In this document: piece after piece, positions 1 through 8,373 of the stretch
How the letters are laid out: each line of letters begins with the position of its first letter
How positions within the stretch are numbered: position 1 is the stretch's first letter
NCBI GenBank assembly: GCA_964559435.1
Contig: CAZLHI010000004.1
Coordinates: forward strand, 1-64,000
Direction: 5' to 3'
Length of the DNA stretch: 64,000 bases
Origin: Hebobacterum sp964559435
GTDB taxonomy: Bacteria; Armatimonadota; Hebobacteria; Hebobacterales; Hebobacteraceae
Notes under the pieces: model-generated
Seen by the model: only the letters and a program-made list of their open reading frames with translations
What the model was told of the DNA's origin: nothing
Database searches by the model: none
Made by a program: the position numbers and the translations under genes

Positions 1-1735
1 AATGGAAGTGGCGCTTGACCACCTCGTACGCCATCTTCGGCCGCCGATACTCATCGACAAGGCCCTTGTTGTTGAAGGATCGAGGCCGGCGCAGGGACAT
101 TGACAGGGCCTCCGACGAGCGGATGTCGCAGAGCTGCCACACACATGCCCCGCACCATCGCTGCCGGTCTGCAAGCAGATGGCCAAGCGCTCGGTCCAGC
201 ACCTCGGCCTGATACTGCTCGCTCCAGTGCTTCGCGTGCCAGTCTCGCCAGCCCCAGATGGCCCCCGCGCCGATCTCCGCAATCATGAGCGGCTTGTCGG
301 CGAACCCACGCGCATCGATCGTCTGAGACACTTCGTCGAGCACGGCGGGAATCTCATGGGGCGTATGGTGATACCAGCCCGGATACACATCCACCGACAC
401 CACATCCACGAGGTCGAAACACAGGTCCTTCGCAGGGCGCGTAGACGTATAGCTGACGAGACGGGACGGATCGACCTCTCGCAGCCGACCCAACAAAGTC
501 TCGTACCCCGGACGGCACTCGGGATCATCGCTGCGGCTCTCGTTGAGTATGCCGTAGATGATGACGGAAGGGTGGTTGCGGGAAGCAGCGACCATCTCCT
601 CCAGGTTCATCAGTTGAGCCGCCATGAAGTGCTCGTCGTTCAGGTGCTCGGCCGTGTGCTGCCAGCCAAGCACCTCACTCCACACCAGAAAGCCCATCTC
701 GTCACACAGGTCGAGCCAGCGAACATCCTGGGGATAATGAGATCCGCGCACGAAGTTGCAGCCCAGGTCTCTGACGAGCTGAGCGTCAGCCACGAGCAGG
801 AGGTCCGGCAAGCCGTGGCCCACTTGCACGTGTGACTCGTGTCTGTTCACACCGACCAGACGAATCGGCTCGCCGTTGAGCATGATCTTCTGGCCCTCGG
901 TCCACACCTGTCTTATGCCGATCCGCTCGCGGAGATCGTCTTCACCGAGTTGCAGGTGGACAAGGTGAAGGTTGGGCTCTTCCGGCGACCACAGAGTCGC
1001 ACCGGGCAACTGGAGGGACCGGGATATCTCTTCCGATCCCTCGCTCACCTCAATGGTCTCGTCAACCACCGAACTGCCGTCGAAGGTGACCTCCAGGGGC
1101 ACGCGCCCTGCCTTGGCGGCTGCGTAAGACAGAGTCAGCTCAAGGCGCCGGGCCGACAGGTCGTCGGTGACCACTCTCAGTCCGTCAATACAGACTTGAG
1201 GGAGACCGTGAAGCTCAATTCCGCGCGCGATGCCGCCGTAGTGGTACCAGTCAAAGGAGTCCAGATGCAGCGGACAGCGCTGGGAGTCGAACCGGTTATC
1301 GACAACCACGGTTATCTCGGCCTCGTCGCTTCCAGCGATGTCGAAGTCCACAGCGAACCGCGTGAACCCGCCGACATGGTCGCGCGCCGGACGTCCGTTT
1401 ACGAACACGCGACCCCAGTGATGGACGGCGTCGAAGATGAGCCGGTGGCGCGCAGCAGGGAACAGGCGAGCGCGAGTCCGGTAGGCCGCCAGCCCGCGCT
1501 TGCCCGCGTACGCGGGCGTGGCGTCGAAGCATCCCGGGACGGCCATGCGATCGCTGAACTCAATGGCCGAAACGTCAACCGAATCTGGATCGACATCGCC
1601 AAGAAAGGCGAAATCCCACATCCCCCGCAGGTCCCTTACAGGCCGGACATCGTGTTCCCGAAACCGTCGCAGCAATCTCCATCCCTCCGCCATCACGCGG
1701 CGCACGCGCCACAAGCCCGCGGGTGTCTCCGTCAT
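1..1735 (-). CDS. Glycoside hydrolase family 2 protein (beta-glucuronidase/beta-galactosidase type), 3' end cut by window edge
   Basis: Translating the minus strand gives one long open frame that leaves the window at base 1 without a stop. It has the GH2 order: N-terminal sugar-binding domain (FREHDVRPVRDLRGMWDF, then a jelly roll with VNG at the usual place), Ig-like middle domain, and TIM barrel. Barrel motifs are NRHE, RGSHYPQ, the acid/base NE within YGILNES, and the nucleophile Glu within LMIAEIGAGA. Near the edge, FNNKGLVDEYRRPKMAYE matches the end of GH2 barrels, so only the last few residues are missing. The protein should hydrolyse beta-linked glucuronides or galactosides; the exact sugar cannot be read. 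No signal peptide is seen. The start is uncertain: ATGs at 1846, 1735 and 1693 are all in frame and none has a good ribosome site. It is divergent from the nucleoside hydrolase gene. Confidence 0.88.
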   Translation of the reverse strand, partial: MTETPAGLWRVRRVMAEGWRLLRRFREHDVRPVRDLRGMWDFAFLGDVDPDSVDVSAIEFSDRMAVPGCFDATPAYAGKRGLAAYRTRARLFPAARHRLIFDAVHHWGRVFVNGRPARDHVGGFTRFAVDFDIAGSDEAEITVVVDNRFDSQRCPLHLDSFDWYHYGGIARGIELHGLPQVCIDGLRVVTDDLSARRLELTLSYAAAKAGRVPLEVTFDGSSVVDETIEVSEGSEEISRSLQLPGATLWSPEEPNLHLVHLQLGEDDLRERIGIRQVWTEGQKIMLNGEPIRLVGVNRHESHVQVGHGLPDLLLVADAQLVRDLGCNFVRGSHYPQDVRWLDLCDEMGFLVWSEVLGWQHTAEHLNDEHFMAAQLMNLEEMVAASRNHPSVIIYGILNESRSDDPECRPGYETLLGRLREVDPSRLVSYTSTRPAKDLCFDLVDVVSVDVYPGWYHHTPHEIPAVLDEVSQTIDARGFADKPLMIAEIGAGAIWGWRDWHAKHWSEQYQAEVLDRALGHLLADRQRWCGACVWQLCDIRSSEALSMSLRRPRSFNNKGLVDEYRRPKMAYEVVKRHFH

Positions 1736-1911
1736 GTCGCGGGAAGACGCGTCAAACTGCTTCTCCGCTTCCGAACTCTTCCGAGGCCTGCTAACCGTCC
1801 CTGCCGTCCAGCACCGCATCCGGAAGAAGTCGCTACGCATAGACATGAAGAAAGCAAGAGGGGCCAGCTTTTGGAGGAAGGCGAACTTCGGCACAGAAAA
1901 CTGCGAGGAAG

Positions 1912-2796
1912 ATGCAGGTCTGGCTCGATACTGATATCGGGGGCGATGTTGACGATGCGGTGGCGCTGCTGCTCGCGCTGCGGCATCCGGACATACGGCT
2001 GGTGGGCATCTCCACGGTCTTGCACCGAGTGGATGTCGCCGCGTGGATCGCGCAGGAAATGCTACGTCGGGCGGGCGCGCGTGGAATACCCGTGCTACCC
2101 GGCGCGGTGTCCCCGCTGGCGGTCGAATACGACGACAGCGGCGATTGGATGCCCAGCCACGGCCGGTTGGCCCCACGGATGGAGCGCCCGCTGGCAAAGC
2201 AGGACGGAGACCGGGTGGAGGCCGTCGCGCAGGCGATGATTGCGCAACCCGAGCCCTTCCACCTTGTCACCATCGGGCCGCTGACCAACGTCGCCCGACT
2301 ACTTGACGCCCATGCCGGCGTTGTCTCGCGCTGGGCCGAGGTGACGTGTATGGGCGGCCGGCTGGAGGGAGATGCGGAGTACAATCTGCAAGCCGACGTG
2401 GAAGCGGCTCGACTGACGCTGGAACGCCTCCGCCCTCGTCTCGTCGGGCTGGAGGCCTGCAGCTATGCGCTCACGCGCCAGGAGACGGAGGCGGCGCTCG
2501 ATCAGGAAGACCCGGCGTCAGCCTTCCTGCTGGACTGCTATCGAGAGTATCGAGCCCACGCGGAATGGCTTCAGGACCCGGAGACCGCTCCGCTGACGCT
2601 CTTCGACGCGATAACACTGCTGTCGCTCGTGCATGAGGAGGCCTTCGACTTCCAGCAACTGCGCGTGCTCGTCGAGAAGGACGGGCGGCTGCGTCTCACG
2701 GACGACGGTTCGCCCATCCGCTATGCGGCCGCGAGCAACTGGACGGCCATCAAGCCGGCGATCCTGGGGCTTCTGCAGGGCGAGGTGGCGGCCTAG
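1912..2796 (+). CDS. Nucleoside hydrolase, IunH/RihA family
   Basis: This 294-residue protein has the family signature at the very N-terminus, DTDIGGDVDDAVALLLAL, whose Asp cluster binds Ca2+ and the ribose. The second family block (VTIGPLTNVARLL) lies near residue 125. Family members cleave the N-glycosidic bond of purine or pyrimidine ribonucleosides to a free base and ribose. The C-terminal calcium-ligand motif reads LFDAIT, where many family members have a His before the Asp; loss of that His may mean altered base preference. The ATG at 1912 follows a GAGGAAG ribosome site closely, and the protein starts just before its first beta strand, so the start is secure. Its stop overlaps the stop of the convergent DUF1854 gene by four bases. 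Confidence 0.9.
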   Translation: MQVWLDTDIGGDVDDAVALLLALRHPDIRLVGISTVLHRVDVAAWIAQEMLRRAGARGIPVLPGAVSPLAVEYDDSGDWMPSHGRLAPRMERPLAKQDGDRVEAVAQAMIAQPEPFHLVTIGPLTNVARLLDAHAGVVSRWAEVTCMGGRLEGDAEYNLQADVEAARLTLERLRPRLVGLEACSYALTRQETEAALDQEDPASAFLLDCYREYRAHAEWLQDPETAPLTLFDAITLLSLVHEEAFDFQQLRVLVEKDGRLRLTDDGSPIRYAAASNWTAIKPAILGLLQGEVAA

Positions 2797-3329
2797 AGGT
2801 AGAGATCGGCCAGGCGTCGGCTGCGACGGTCGAGAGAGGTCAGATCCTCGATGAGGTAGCGGTTGCCGTCCGCGTCACGGATGACGACGCGGTTCTTCCC
2901 GACATACCACACCGACTCACTGCGCGAGACCACCTCGAAAGTGCTCGGACCGCGATCGGTGTCCACGTCCCACCGCGCGAGCCCGCTGCCAGGACGCTCC
3001 TCCACGTCGGCGATGCGCGTGATCCGCGGCATGAAGTAGGCCTGGTCTGCCTGGGCGACCACTAGATCGCGGGACTCTCGATCGAGTCGCCGCGGCTCCT
3101 CGAGCAGGCCTAGCTCATTCCCATCGGCATCCCGGAAGTAGACGAAGCGGCCAGGCCGGGAGATAGGGAAGGCCGGGATGACTCGCACATCGGTGTGCGA
3201 ACCACCCTCCGCTAGATGCAGCTCGAGCTGCCCGCGCTCGTTCAGCCGGACCGTCACCCGCGACGGATCAAGCACAGGCACCGACTCCCGTGCACTTCTC
3301 GATTCTCCACTCACCTCTAGCTCAGACAT
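2793..3329 (-). CDS. DUF1854 domain protein, partner of the adjacent ABC transporter
   Basis: A 178-residue soluble protein matching the DUF1854 family by its conserved parts: FPISRPGRFVYFRDADGNEL near residue 55, VVAQADQAYFMPRITRI near 95, and the closing VVIRDADGNRYLIEDLTSLD. It is rich in beta strand and has no signal peptide or membrane segment. Its start lies inside the end of the ABC transporter gene (8-base overlap), so the two are translationally coupled and probably act together. In other bacteria DUF1854 proteins accompany an ABC exporter that is often annotated as linked to cyanophycin metabolism. No cyanophycin synthetase or cyanophycinase is visible here, so that substrate is not supported locally. 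The molecular function is unknown. Confidence 0.8.
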   Translation of the reverse strand: MSELEVSGESRSARESVPVLDPSRVTVRLNERGQLELHLAEGGSHTDVRVIPAFPISRPGRFVYFRDADGNELGLLEEPRRLDRESRDLVVAQADQAYFMPRITRIADVEERPGSGLARWDVDTDRGPSTFEVVSRSESVWYVGKNRVVIRDADGNRYLIEDLTSLDRRSRRLADLYL

Positions 3330-5619
3330 GCCCGCCTGCGTCCCGTGAGATGTCCAGCGAGGCCGCTTTCACACCCATCGTGGTCTGGGCCTCCACGAGC
3401 TTCGCGTAGGTCCCGTCTTTCGCCATCAGTTCTTCGTGGCTGCCCAGCTCCTCGATACGGCCTTCCACGAGCACCACGATCCGGTCGGCATGCCGCAGTG
3501 TGGAGAGCCGGTGCGCGATGGCGAACGTCGTTCTTCCCGCCACCAGCCGCTGGATTGCATCCTGGATCAGCATCTCGGTCTGGGTATCGACCGAAGAGGT
3601 TGCCTCGTCGAAGATGAGCAGGCGCGGGTTGTGAAGGATCGCCCGCGCAATAGAGATGCGCTGCCGCTCGCCACCCGAGAGCCGCTGTCCGCGTTCCCCC
3701 ACCTGCGTGTCGTAGCGGTCCGGCATGTTCATGATGAAGTCGTGTGCGTTCGCCGCCTTCGCCGCGGTGATGATCTCCCGCTCGGAGGCCGACTCCCGCC
3801 CGTAGGCGATGTTCTCCGCGATGCTTCCATGGAAGAGGAACGGCTCTTGCAGCACCATCCCTATCTGGCTGCGCCAGCCGCGGAGGTCATACTCCCGCAG
3901 GTCGTGCCCGTCCACGTAGATGCCGCCGCGGTCGGGATCGTAGAATCGGCAGACGAGGTTGACGACTGTCGTTTTCCCGACCCCGGTCCTGCCGACAAGC
4001 CCTATCATCTCTCCAGGCTTAACGTCCAGGTCGATATCGACCAGCACCGGCTCGCCATCCTCGTAGCTGAAGTAGACCTGGTCGAACTTCACCGCGCCCT
4101 TGATCCCCTCGGGCGACCGAGTCTCGCGAGTCCGATCCACCTCCGGCTGCGTGTCCAGCACCTCGAAGACGCGCTCGGCTGCAGTCGCGGTGAACTGGAA
4201 CCGCTCGTACATGTTGCTGATCTGCCCGATCGGCCCGTAGAGCTGCCACAGGTAGGCGGTGAACATCACGATCGTTCCTATCGAAAGCCCATACCGAAAG
4301 TGCATCACCGGCCCGAAGTACCAGATAAGGACCGTTCCCACCGAGACGATGAGCATGACCGACGCCATGAAGGCCCCTCGCAGCCGCGCCGCGTTCAGGC
4401 TCGTCTGCATGTAGCCCTCGTTGCGTACGTCGAAGCGCTCGACCTCCCGATCTTCCTGCGCGAAGGCCTTCACGACCCGAACGCCGGGAATGGCGTCGGC
4501 AAGCACCGCGTGAATGCTCCCCATGCGCCGCCGGGCGCTTCGGTAGTAGCGGCGAACGCGAGGCCGCACATAGATGGTCGTCGCCAACAGGAACGGAAGC
4601 GGCAACAGGGTCAAGGCTGCCAACACAGGCTGATAGGCGAACAGGATCATCACAACGATCAAGACGGTGAACGTCTGAACCACGATCTCCTGGAGGTAGT
4701 TGGCGACAAAGTCCTGGATGTGGCCGGTGTCGTGGGTGAGGCGAGACATGAGCTGTCCCGTCTGGCGGCCCTCGTAGAAACTCACCGCGAGCTGATGCAG
4801 GTGCCGGTAGGTGATCAGGCGCACGTCCGCCACGACGCGCTGTCCCAGCCAGGCCAGCAGGTAGACACGGGCGTAGGTCAGCACCGACCGCATGACAAAG
4901 ATGGCAATGAGGGCCCCTATGATCGGTGCCAGAAGCTGGTACTGCCCATCCCCAAGCACGTCGTCGATGATGTGCTTGCTCAGCAGTGGAGGCGCAAGCT
5001 GCACGGCGGTCGCCGTGCCCGCAAGGAGCAATCCGCCGAGGGCATACCACACGTATGGGCGGACGAACTGGAGCATGCGCCAGGCCAGCTTGCTCCGGTT
5101 CATGCACTGGGCGCAGACGCCGTGCCGTCCCAGCACGCGGCCGCACACCGCGCACCGAGCGGCCCCCCGATCGCCGACATCACCAACGACTTCGACTTCC
5201 GGCCTCCCGAGGGCCCTTCGCTTCTCCGTAGCCAGGCGCGCCATCTCGCGTGCGCTCGCCTCGACCTCGCGCGCCAGCGAGCGCGTGAAGCGCGCCAGAG
5301 CCGTACTCTGGCCGTCCGTGAAAGCCTCCAGGCGGCCGTTGCCGACGAACTCCCGCAGCTCGAGCCGCTCCACCTCTTCAAGCGGCACTCTGGCTTGCAG
5401 CTTCAGCCCGTCGGCATCCCAGCGAACGGCGAGCACCGACGCCTGAGTGGCGACCACCCAAGCGTCGCCGAAGTGCCCTGGGCCGTGCAGATCGGCGTAT
5501 TGGACGACCTGCACCTCCTCGCCCGCGAGGTGCTCGGCGAGCCAGGCCTCCACCTCCTTGGGAAGGCCGTTGGGCGTCAGTTCCTGTGTGTCAGCCTTGG
5601 GCAGGACGGAGATGCGCAT
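3322..5619 (-). CDS. ABC exporter (fused permease-ATPase) with N-terminal DUF1854-partner region and Cys4 motif
   Basis: About 765 residues. The first ~185 are not a standard exporter part: a beta-rich region, then four cysteines near residues 156-172 spaced C-x2-C-x9-C-x2-C, suggesting a zinc ribbon. Next comes a six-helix ABC exporter membrane domain (about 185-490). The nucleotide-binding domain (about 505-750) has Walker A GRTGVGKTT, signature LSGGERQRISIARAI, Walker B LLIFDEATSSVD and H-loop AIAHRLSTL, so the ATPase should be competent. It probably works as a homodimer in the inner membrane; the substrate is unknown. ATGs at 5625 and 5619 are both possible. The AGGG ribosome site fits 5619 better because it almost touches 5625. 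The DUF1854 gene overlaps its 3' end. Confidence 0.9.
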   Translation of the reverse strand: MRISVLPKADTQELTPNGLPKEVEAWLAEHLAGEEVQVVQYADLHGPGHFGDAWVVATQASVLAVRWDADGLKLQARVPLEEVERLELREFVGNGRLEAFTDGQSTALARFTRSLAREVEASAREMARLATEKRRALGRPEVEVVGDVGDRGAARCAVCGRVLGRHGVCAQCMNRSKLAWRMLQFVRPYVWYALGGLLLAGTATAVQLAPPLLSKHIIDDVLGDGQYQLLAPIIGALIAIFVMRSVLTYARVYLLAWLGQRVVADVRLITYRHLHQLAVSFYEGRQTGQLMSRLTHDTGHIQDFVANYLQEIVVQTFTVLIVVMILFAYQPVLAALTLLPLPFLLATTIYVRPRVRRYYRSARRRMGSIHAVLADAIPGVRVVKAFAQEDREVERFDVRNEGYMQTSLNAARLRGAFMASVMLIVSVGTVLIWYFGPVMHFRYGLSIGTIVMFTAYLWQLYGPIGQISNMYERFQFTATAAERVFEVLDTQPEVDRTRETRSPEGIKGAVKFDQVYFSYEDGEPVLVDIDLDVKPGEMIGLVGRTGVGKTTVVNLVCRFYDPDRGGIYVDGHDLREYDLRGWRSQIGMVLQEPFLFHGSIAENIAYGRESASEREIITAAKAANAHDFIMNMPDRYDTQVGERGQRLSGGERQRISIARAILHNPRLLIFDEATSSVDTQTEMLIQDAIQRLVAGRTTFAIAHRLSTLRHADRIVVLVEGRIEELGSHEELMAKDGTYAKLVEAQTTMGVKAASLDISRDAGGHV

Positions 5620-5801
5620 TACCATTCCCTACCATCTTTGTTTGTGCCACATGCATGCACGAATGTCCTGCGCCGGATGCGAACCATCCTGCACAGGTGA
5701 CGTCCCGTCACAGCCCAGCAGGGGCCAAGCGCAGGAACTCTGAATATGATGCCCAAGGGTGCGAGACCCGTGCCCCCCACCCCACCGCCAGGAGGAGGAG
5801 A

Positions 5802-6539
5802 ATGCTGAGCTGGAAGAACACTTCCCCGGAAATCGGAGAGGCCACCCCGGAGATCGCCATCATCCCTATCGGAGCCATCGAGCAGCACAGCGCTCACCTG
5901 CCGGTGGGCACGGACTTCCTGATTGCGAAGGCGCTGGCTGAGCGCGTGGCCGAGCAGCTCGGCAACTGCTACCTCCTGCCTGCGTTACCGTATAGCTGCT
6001 CCCGCGAGCACTGCGACTTCGCCGGCACGGTGTGGCTCAGCCCTTCCACGCTCGAGAGGATAGTCCGAGAGTTGGTGTTGAGTCTTGTCCACATGGGCAT
6101 CAAGAAGATCGCGCTGCTCGTCGGACACGGGGGCAACTGGATCCTCAAGCCCGCGGTACGAGAGCTGGACCTCGACCGGAAGGGATTCCACGTCATCATC
6201 ACCGGTCCGGAGGGACTGGCGAGCGGGACCGGTGAGTTCTCCGATCTGCATGCCGGCCAGTCGGAGACGGCCTTCATCATGCACCTCCACCCCGAGCTGG
6301 TGAAGATGGATCGGGCGAAGCCGGACTACTCCCCGAAGGAGGGCCGCGAGTTCATCGACTACGTGGGCATGGGCGGTGTGACACCGACTGGCTTGTGGGG
6401 CGCCCCGAGCAAGGCCTCGGCTGACTCGGGCAGAGACATGTTCGAGGAGGTCGTCAAGAGAACGGCTGAGTACATACGAACCGCCTTCGTGGAGATCGAG
6501 AGGCTGGAAGACGACGGGCAGACGAGGAGTCCGGAGTAG
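5802..6539 (+). CDS. Creatininase-family amidohydrolase
   Basis: A 245-residue protein. It shows the creatininase-fold metal ligands: PIGAIEQHSAHLPVGTD near the N-terminus (Glu, His and Asp ligands), VGHGGN near residue 108, and DLHAGQSETA near 150. Family members are metal-dependent hydrolases of amides or cyclic amides such as creatinine, or of formamide-type cofactor intermediates (MftE, ArfB). The substrate cannot be told from sequence. The start is chosen because ATG 5802 follows a very strong AGGAGGAGGAG site. The same frame is open 216 bases further upstream, but that part is Arg/Pro/His-rich and looks like noncoding read-through. The gene is divergent from the ABC transporter and appears monocistronic. 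Confidence 0.88.
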   Translation: MLSWKNTSPEIGEATPEIAIIPIGAIEQHSAHLPVGTDFLIAKALAERVAEQLGNCYLLPALPYSCSREHCDFAGTVWLSPSTLERIVRELVLSLVHMGIKKIALLVGHGGNWILKPAVRELDLDRKGFHVIITGPEGLASGTGEFSDLHAGQSETAFIMHLHPELVKMDRAKPDYSPKEGREFIDYVGMGGVTPTGLWGAPSKASADSGRDMFEEVVKRTAEYIRTAFVEIERLEDDGQTRSPE

Positions 6540-6661
6540 GAGCACCTCCTCTGCGAGTCATTTGACTGCCCACCGATCGCACTAGCCATCGAACCTGCGC
6601 GGGGCGAGTGCCATACTTGCCCGATGCTCGCGAACTCAGCCCGGTGGTTCCACCGCGAATG

Positions 6662-6670
6662 TGCTATAGT
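6662..6670 (+). promoter_or_regulatory. Candidate extended -10 promoter for the EamA gene
   Basis: TGC directly followed by TATAGT forms an extended -10 element (TGn-TATAAT type) 44 bases before the ATG at 6714. No convincing -35 box lies 17 bases upstream, as is usual for extended -10 promoters. Confidence 0.4.
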
Positions 6671-6713
6671 CGGGCTCCGGTTGCAGACACTCACAAGCAC
6701 GCGGAGAGCTACG

Positions 6714-7148
6714 ATGACTCCATTCCTGTATGCAATCGCCGCTGGGTTCGTGATCGCATGCGCTTCCGTAGTCGAGAAGCTCGGCCTTCAACCGACCCAG
6801 CCCTACGCGGCCCTGTTCGTGCGGTCTGGTGCGGTCGTAGCCTGCCTGGGGCTTTCGGCCATCCCGCTCGGCCGCTATGCCGACTGGAGCGGATTCACAG
6901 TCAAGCCGGTGATCCTCTTGGCGCTGGGCGGTCTGCTCGCCGGGCTGATCGCTCACTTTCTGTACTGGCAGAGCCTGAAGGCCACCAGCCCGGACTATGC
7001 CGTTCCCATCATGGTCGGCACCAGCCAGGCAGCGGTAGTGGTTCTGAGCCTGGGGGTGCTCCGCGCGCGGGTCTCGGGCGGTCAGGTCCTTGGCGTCTTC
7101 TTGGTAATTCTCGGCATCGCGCTCATCCAGCTGATGAAGCCGCGCTAG
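6714..7148 (+). CDS. EamA/DMT-type half-size membrane transporter
   Basis: A 144-residue hydrophobic protein with four to five membrane helices, corresponding to one EamA repeat (MTPFLYAIAAGFVIACASVVEKLGL at the start, then GGLLAGLIAHFLYWQSLKAT and a closing GVFLVILGIALIQLM). Full-size EamA proteins carry two such repeats; a single repeat suggests a homodimer, like small-multidrug-resistance proteins. The substrate is unknown. ATG 6714 is taken because the upstream in-frame extension to 6624 is not membrane-like and contains the candidate promoter. It is a single gene between the creatininase and the cold-shock region. Confidence 0.75.
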   Translation: MTPFLYAIAAGFVIACASVVEKLGLQPTQPYAALFVRSGAVVACLGLSAIPLGRYADWSGFTVKPVILLALGGLLAGLIAHFLYWQSLKATSPDYAVPIMVGTSQAAVVVLSLGVLRARVSGGQVLGVFLVILGIALIQLMKPR

Positions 7149-7477
7149 GGTCTCCTGTGCCGCGCCGTCGCGGGCTCTGTATTGCGTCATGACGAACAGC
7201 TCGACAGCTTGTGCGCGCGTCCCCCGCCTCAGCCCCGCGGCCCGCCAGACCGAAAACCAGCTGGAGCACCTTGGGTATTCGCACGCATGCACTCCGCCCG
7301 TAGAGCAGGCCGCTTGCAGTCCGTATCGACTTGACAATAGGCGACGGCTTGGCTAGGATGAACCACCGCGCCCACGACGCGCGATCATCGAAAGCCGTAG
7401 GATCTCGGAGTGAGCAACGTAGCCGGTACGTCAGCCGCTCTCCGGCCTCGCGACGCTTTCGGAAAGGAGATCGGCTG
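7149..7477 (+). other. Intergenic region and long 5' leader of the cold-shock gene
   Basis: These 329 bases hold no credible gene; the minus-strand open frames crossing it are Arg-rich shadows. The second half contains the sigma70-type promoter at 7331-7359 and a leader of about 110 bases before the cold-shock start codon. A long structured leader is typical of cspA-type genes, where it acts as an mRNA thermosensor; that role is inferred here. Confidence 0.6.
7331..7359 (+). promoter_or_regulatory. Sigma70-type promoter of the cold-shock gene
   Basis: A perfect -35 box TTGACA (7331-7336) is followed after exactly 17 bases by TAGGAT (7354-7359, four of six matches to TATAAT). Transcription would start near 7366 and give a 5' leader of about 110 bases. 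Confidence 0.7.
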
Positions 7478-7675
7478 ATGCCCACCGGCAAAGTCAAGTG
7501 GTTCAACGACGCGAAGGGCTACGGGTTCATCGAGACCGAGGAAGGTGACGTCTTCGTTCACCACTCGGTCATCGAGTCCGACGGATTCCGCTCCCTGCGC
7601 GAAGGGCAGGAAGTCGAATTGGAGATCGGACAGGGCGACAAGGGCCCGCGGGCGACTCGGGTCCGTCCTCTCTGA
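7478..7675 (+). CDS. Cold-shock domain protein (CspA family)
   Basis: A 65-residue single-domain OB-fold protein. It has the cold-shock start GKVKWFNDAKGYGFI (RNP1-type KGYGFI) and VFVHHS (RNP2-type), the aromatic and basic residues that bind single-stranded nucleic acid. Family members act as RNA chaperones and antiterminators in the cytoplasm. The length is normal. ATG 7478 follows the ribosome site AAGGAG (7464-7469). It has its own promoter, a long leader and an intrinsic terminator right after the stop, so it is a monocistronic unit. Confidence 0.96.
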   Translation: MPTGKVKWFNDAKGYGFIETEEGDVFVHHSVIESDGFRSLREGQEVELEIGQGDKGPRATRVRPL

Positions 7676-7702
7676 CCCGTCATCCAAGAGAAGTTAGGAA
7701 GG

Positions 7703-7727
7703 GCCCCGGCGGGTGCCGGGGCTTTTC
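7703..7727 (+). terminator. Intrinsic terminator of the cold-shock gene
   Basis: A perfect 8-bp stem (gccccggc / gccggggc, 7703-7710 and 7715-7722) with a GGGT loop, followed by TTTT. It begins 27 bases after the cold-shock stop codon. The T run is only on the plus-strand side. Confidence 0.85.
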
Positions 7728-7760
7728 GTCTTCCCGGGCGACGGCCCATCGCGGCCGACT

Positions 7761-8192
7761 CTACAGGTCCGCCGAGACGGGCGCCATCCCCTCTGCCATC
7801 CCCAGCATTTCCACCCGTCGGCATTCGAACTTGATTGCCGCGAAGTTGGGGTCGTCAGGGCCCGAGAAGTACTGTGCCGCTCCCGGTATGCCCTCGAAGA
7901 CTCGGCGCTTTGTCTCGGCGTCGCCGACCACCTCGCACATCCCCGTCAGCGTCGCGACGCGCGAGTAGTCCTCGGTTTGGAACATCAGCTGCGACTGCGG
8001 ACGCGATTTCATCTGGCCGATCTTCCGGGAGACGGCGCCGGCGGCCATGTATACAGTGAACGGCTCCTCCAGATGCGCGGCTCCCATCCATCGCACCTGG
8101 GGCGTGCCGCCCGAGTCAACGGTGGCCAGTACGAACGACCGGCCCGCGCGAACGAGGTCCTTCGCGGCGTCGATGACGGCCTGTTTGTCCAT
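7761..8192 (-). CDS. Pyridoxamine 5'-phosphate oxidase-like (split-barrel FMN-binding) protein
   Basis: A 143-residue protein with the split-barrel pattern of general-stress and PNPOx-like proteins: FVLATVDSGGTPQVRWMG near residue 20, then FTVYMAAGAVSRKIGQMKSRPQSQLMF and ATLTGMCEVV. Such proteins bind FMN, F420 or heme and usually reduce small cofactors or act in stress; the true cofactor is not readable. ATG 8192 is preceded by AAGGAGGTGATC, nearly a perfect Shine-Dalgarno sequence, so it is preferred over the in-frame start at 8234. It is convergent with the cold-shock gene. Confidence 0.82.
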   Translation of the reverse strand: MDKQAVIDAAKDLVRAGRSFVLATVDSGGTPQVRWMGAAHLEEPFTVYMAAGAVSRKIGQMKSRPQSQLMFQTEDYSRVATLTGMCEVVGDAETKRRVFEGIPGAAQYFSGPDDPNFAAIKFECRRVEMLGMAEGMAPVSADL

Positions 8193-8373
8193 GATCACCT
8201 CCTTGGTCGATTGTTGAGACAGAAGACCTACCACTCAGTGCTTCTACCGCAGATCGGTCAGGCCTGGCATCTTAGCGGAACAAAGCCCTGCCAGAAGAGG
8301 CCGGCCATTTGTGCAAAGCCGGACCGCTACACCTCCGGCCGGCGGCAGGGCCGTCGCGGTTGGGATGCTCAGA

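Noticed and set aside
839..2239. 466-codon plus-strand frame across the GH2 gene and nucleoside hydrolase start
   Set aside because: Antisense to the GH2 frame, which shows GH2 catalytic motifs; the tail overlaps the nucleoside hydrolase in another frame.
3436..5700. 754-codon plus-strand open frame
   Set aside because: Antisense to the ABC transporter, which has all its motifs. The product is His/Arg/Pro-rich with no family; a GC-skew shadow.
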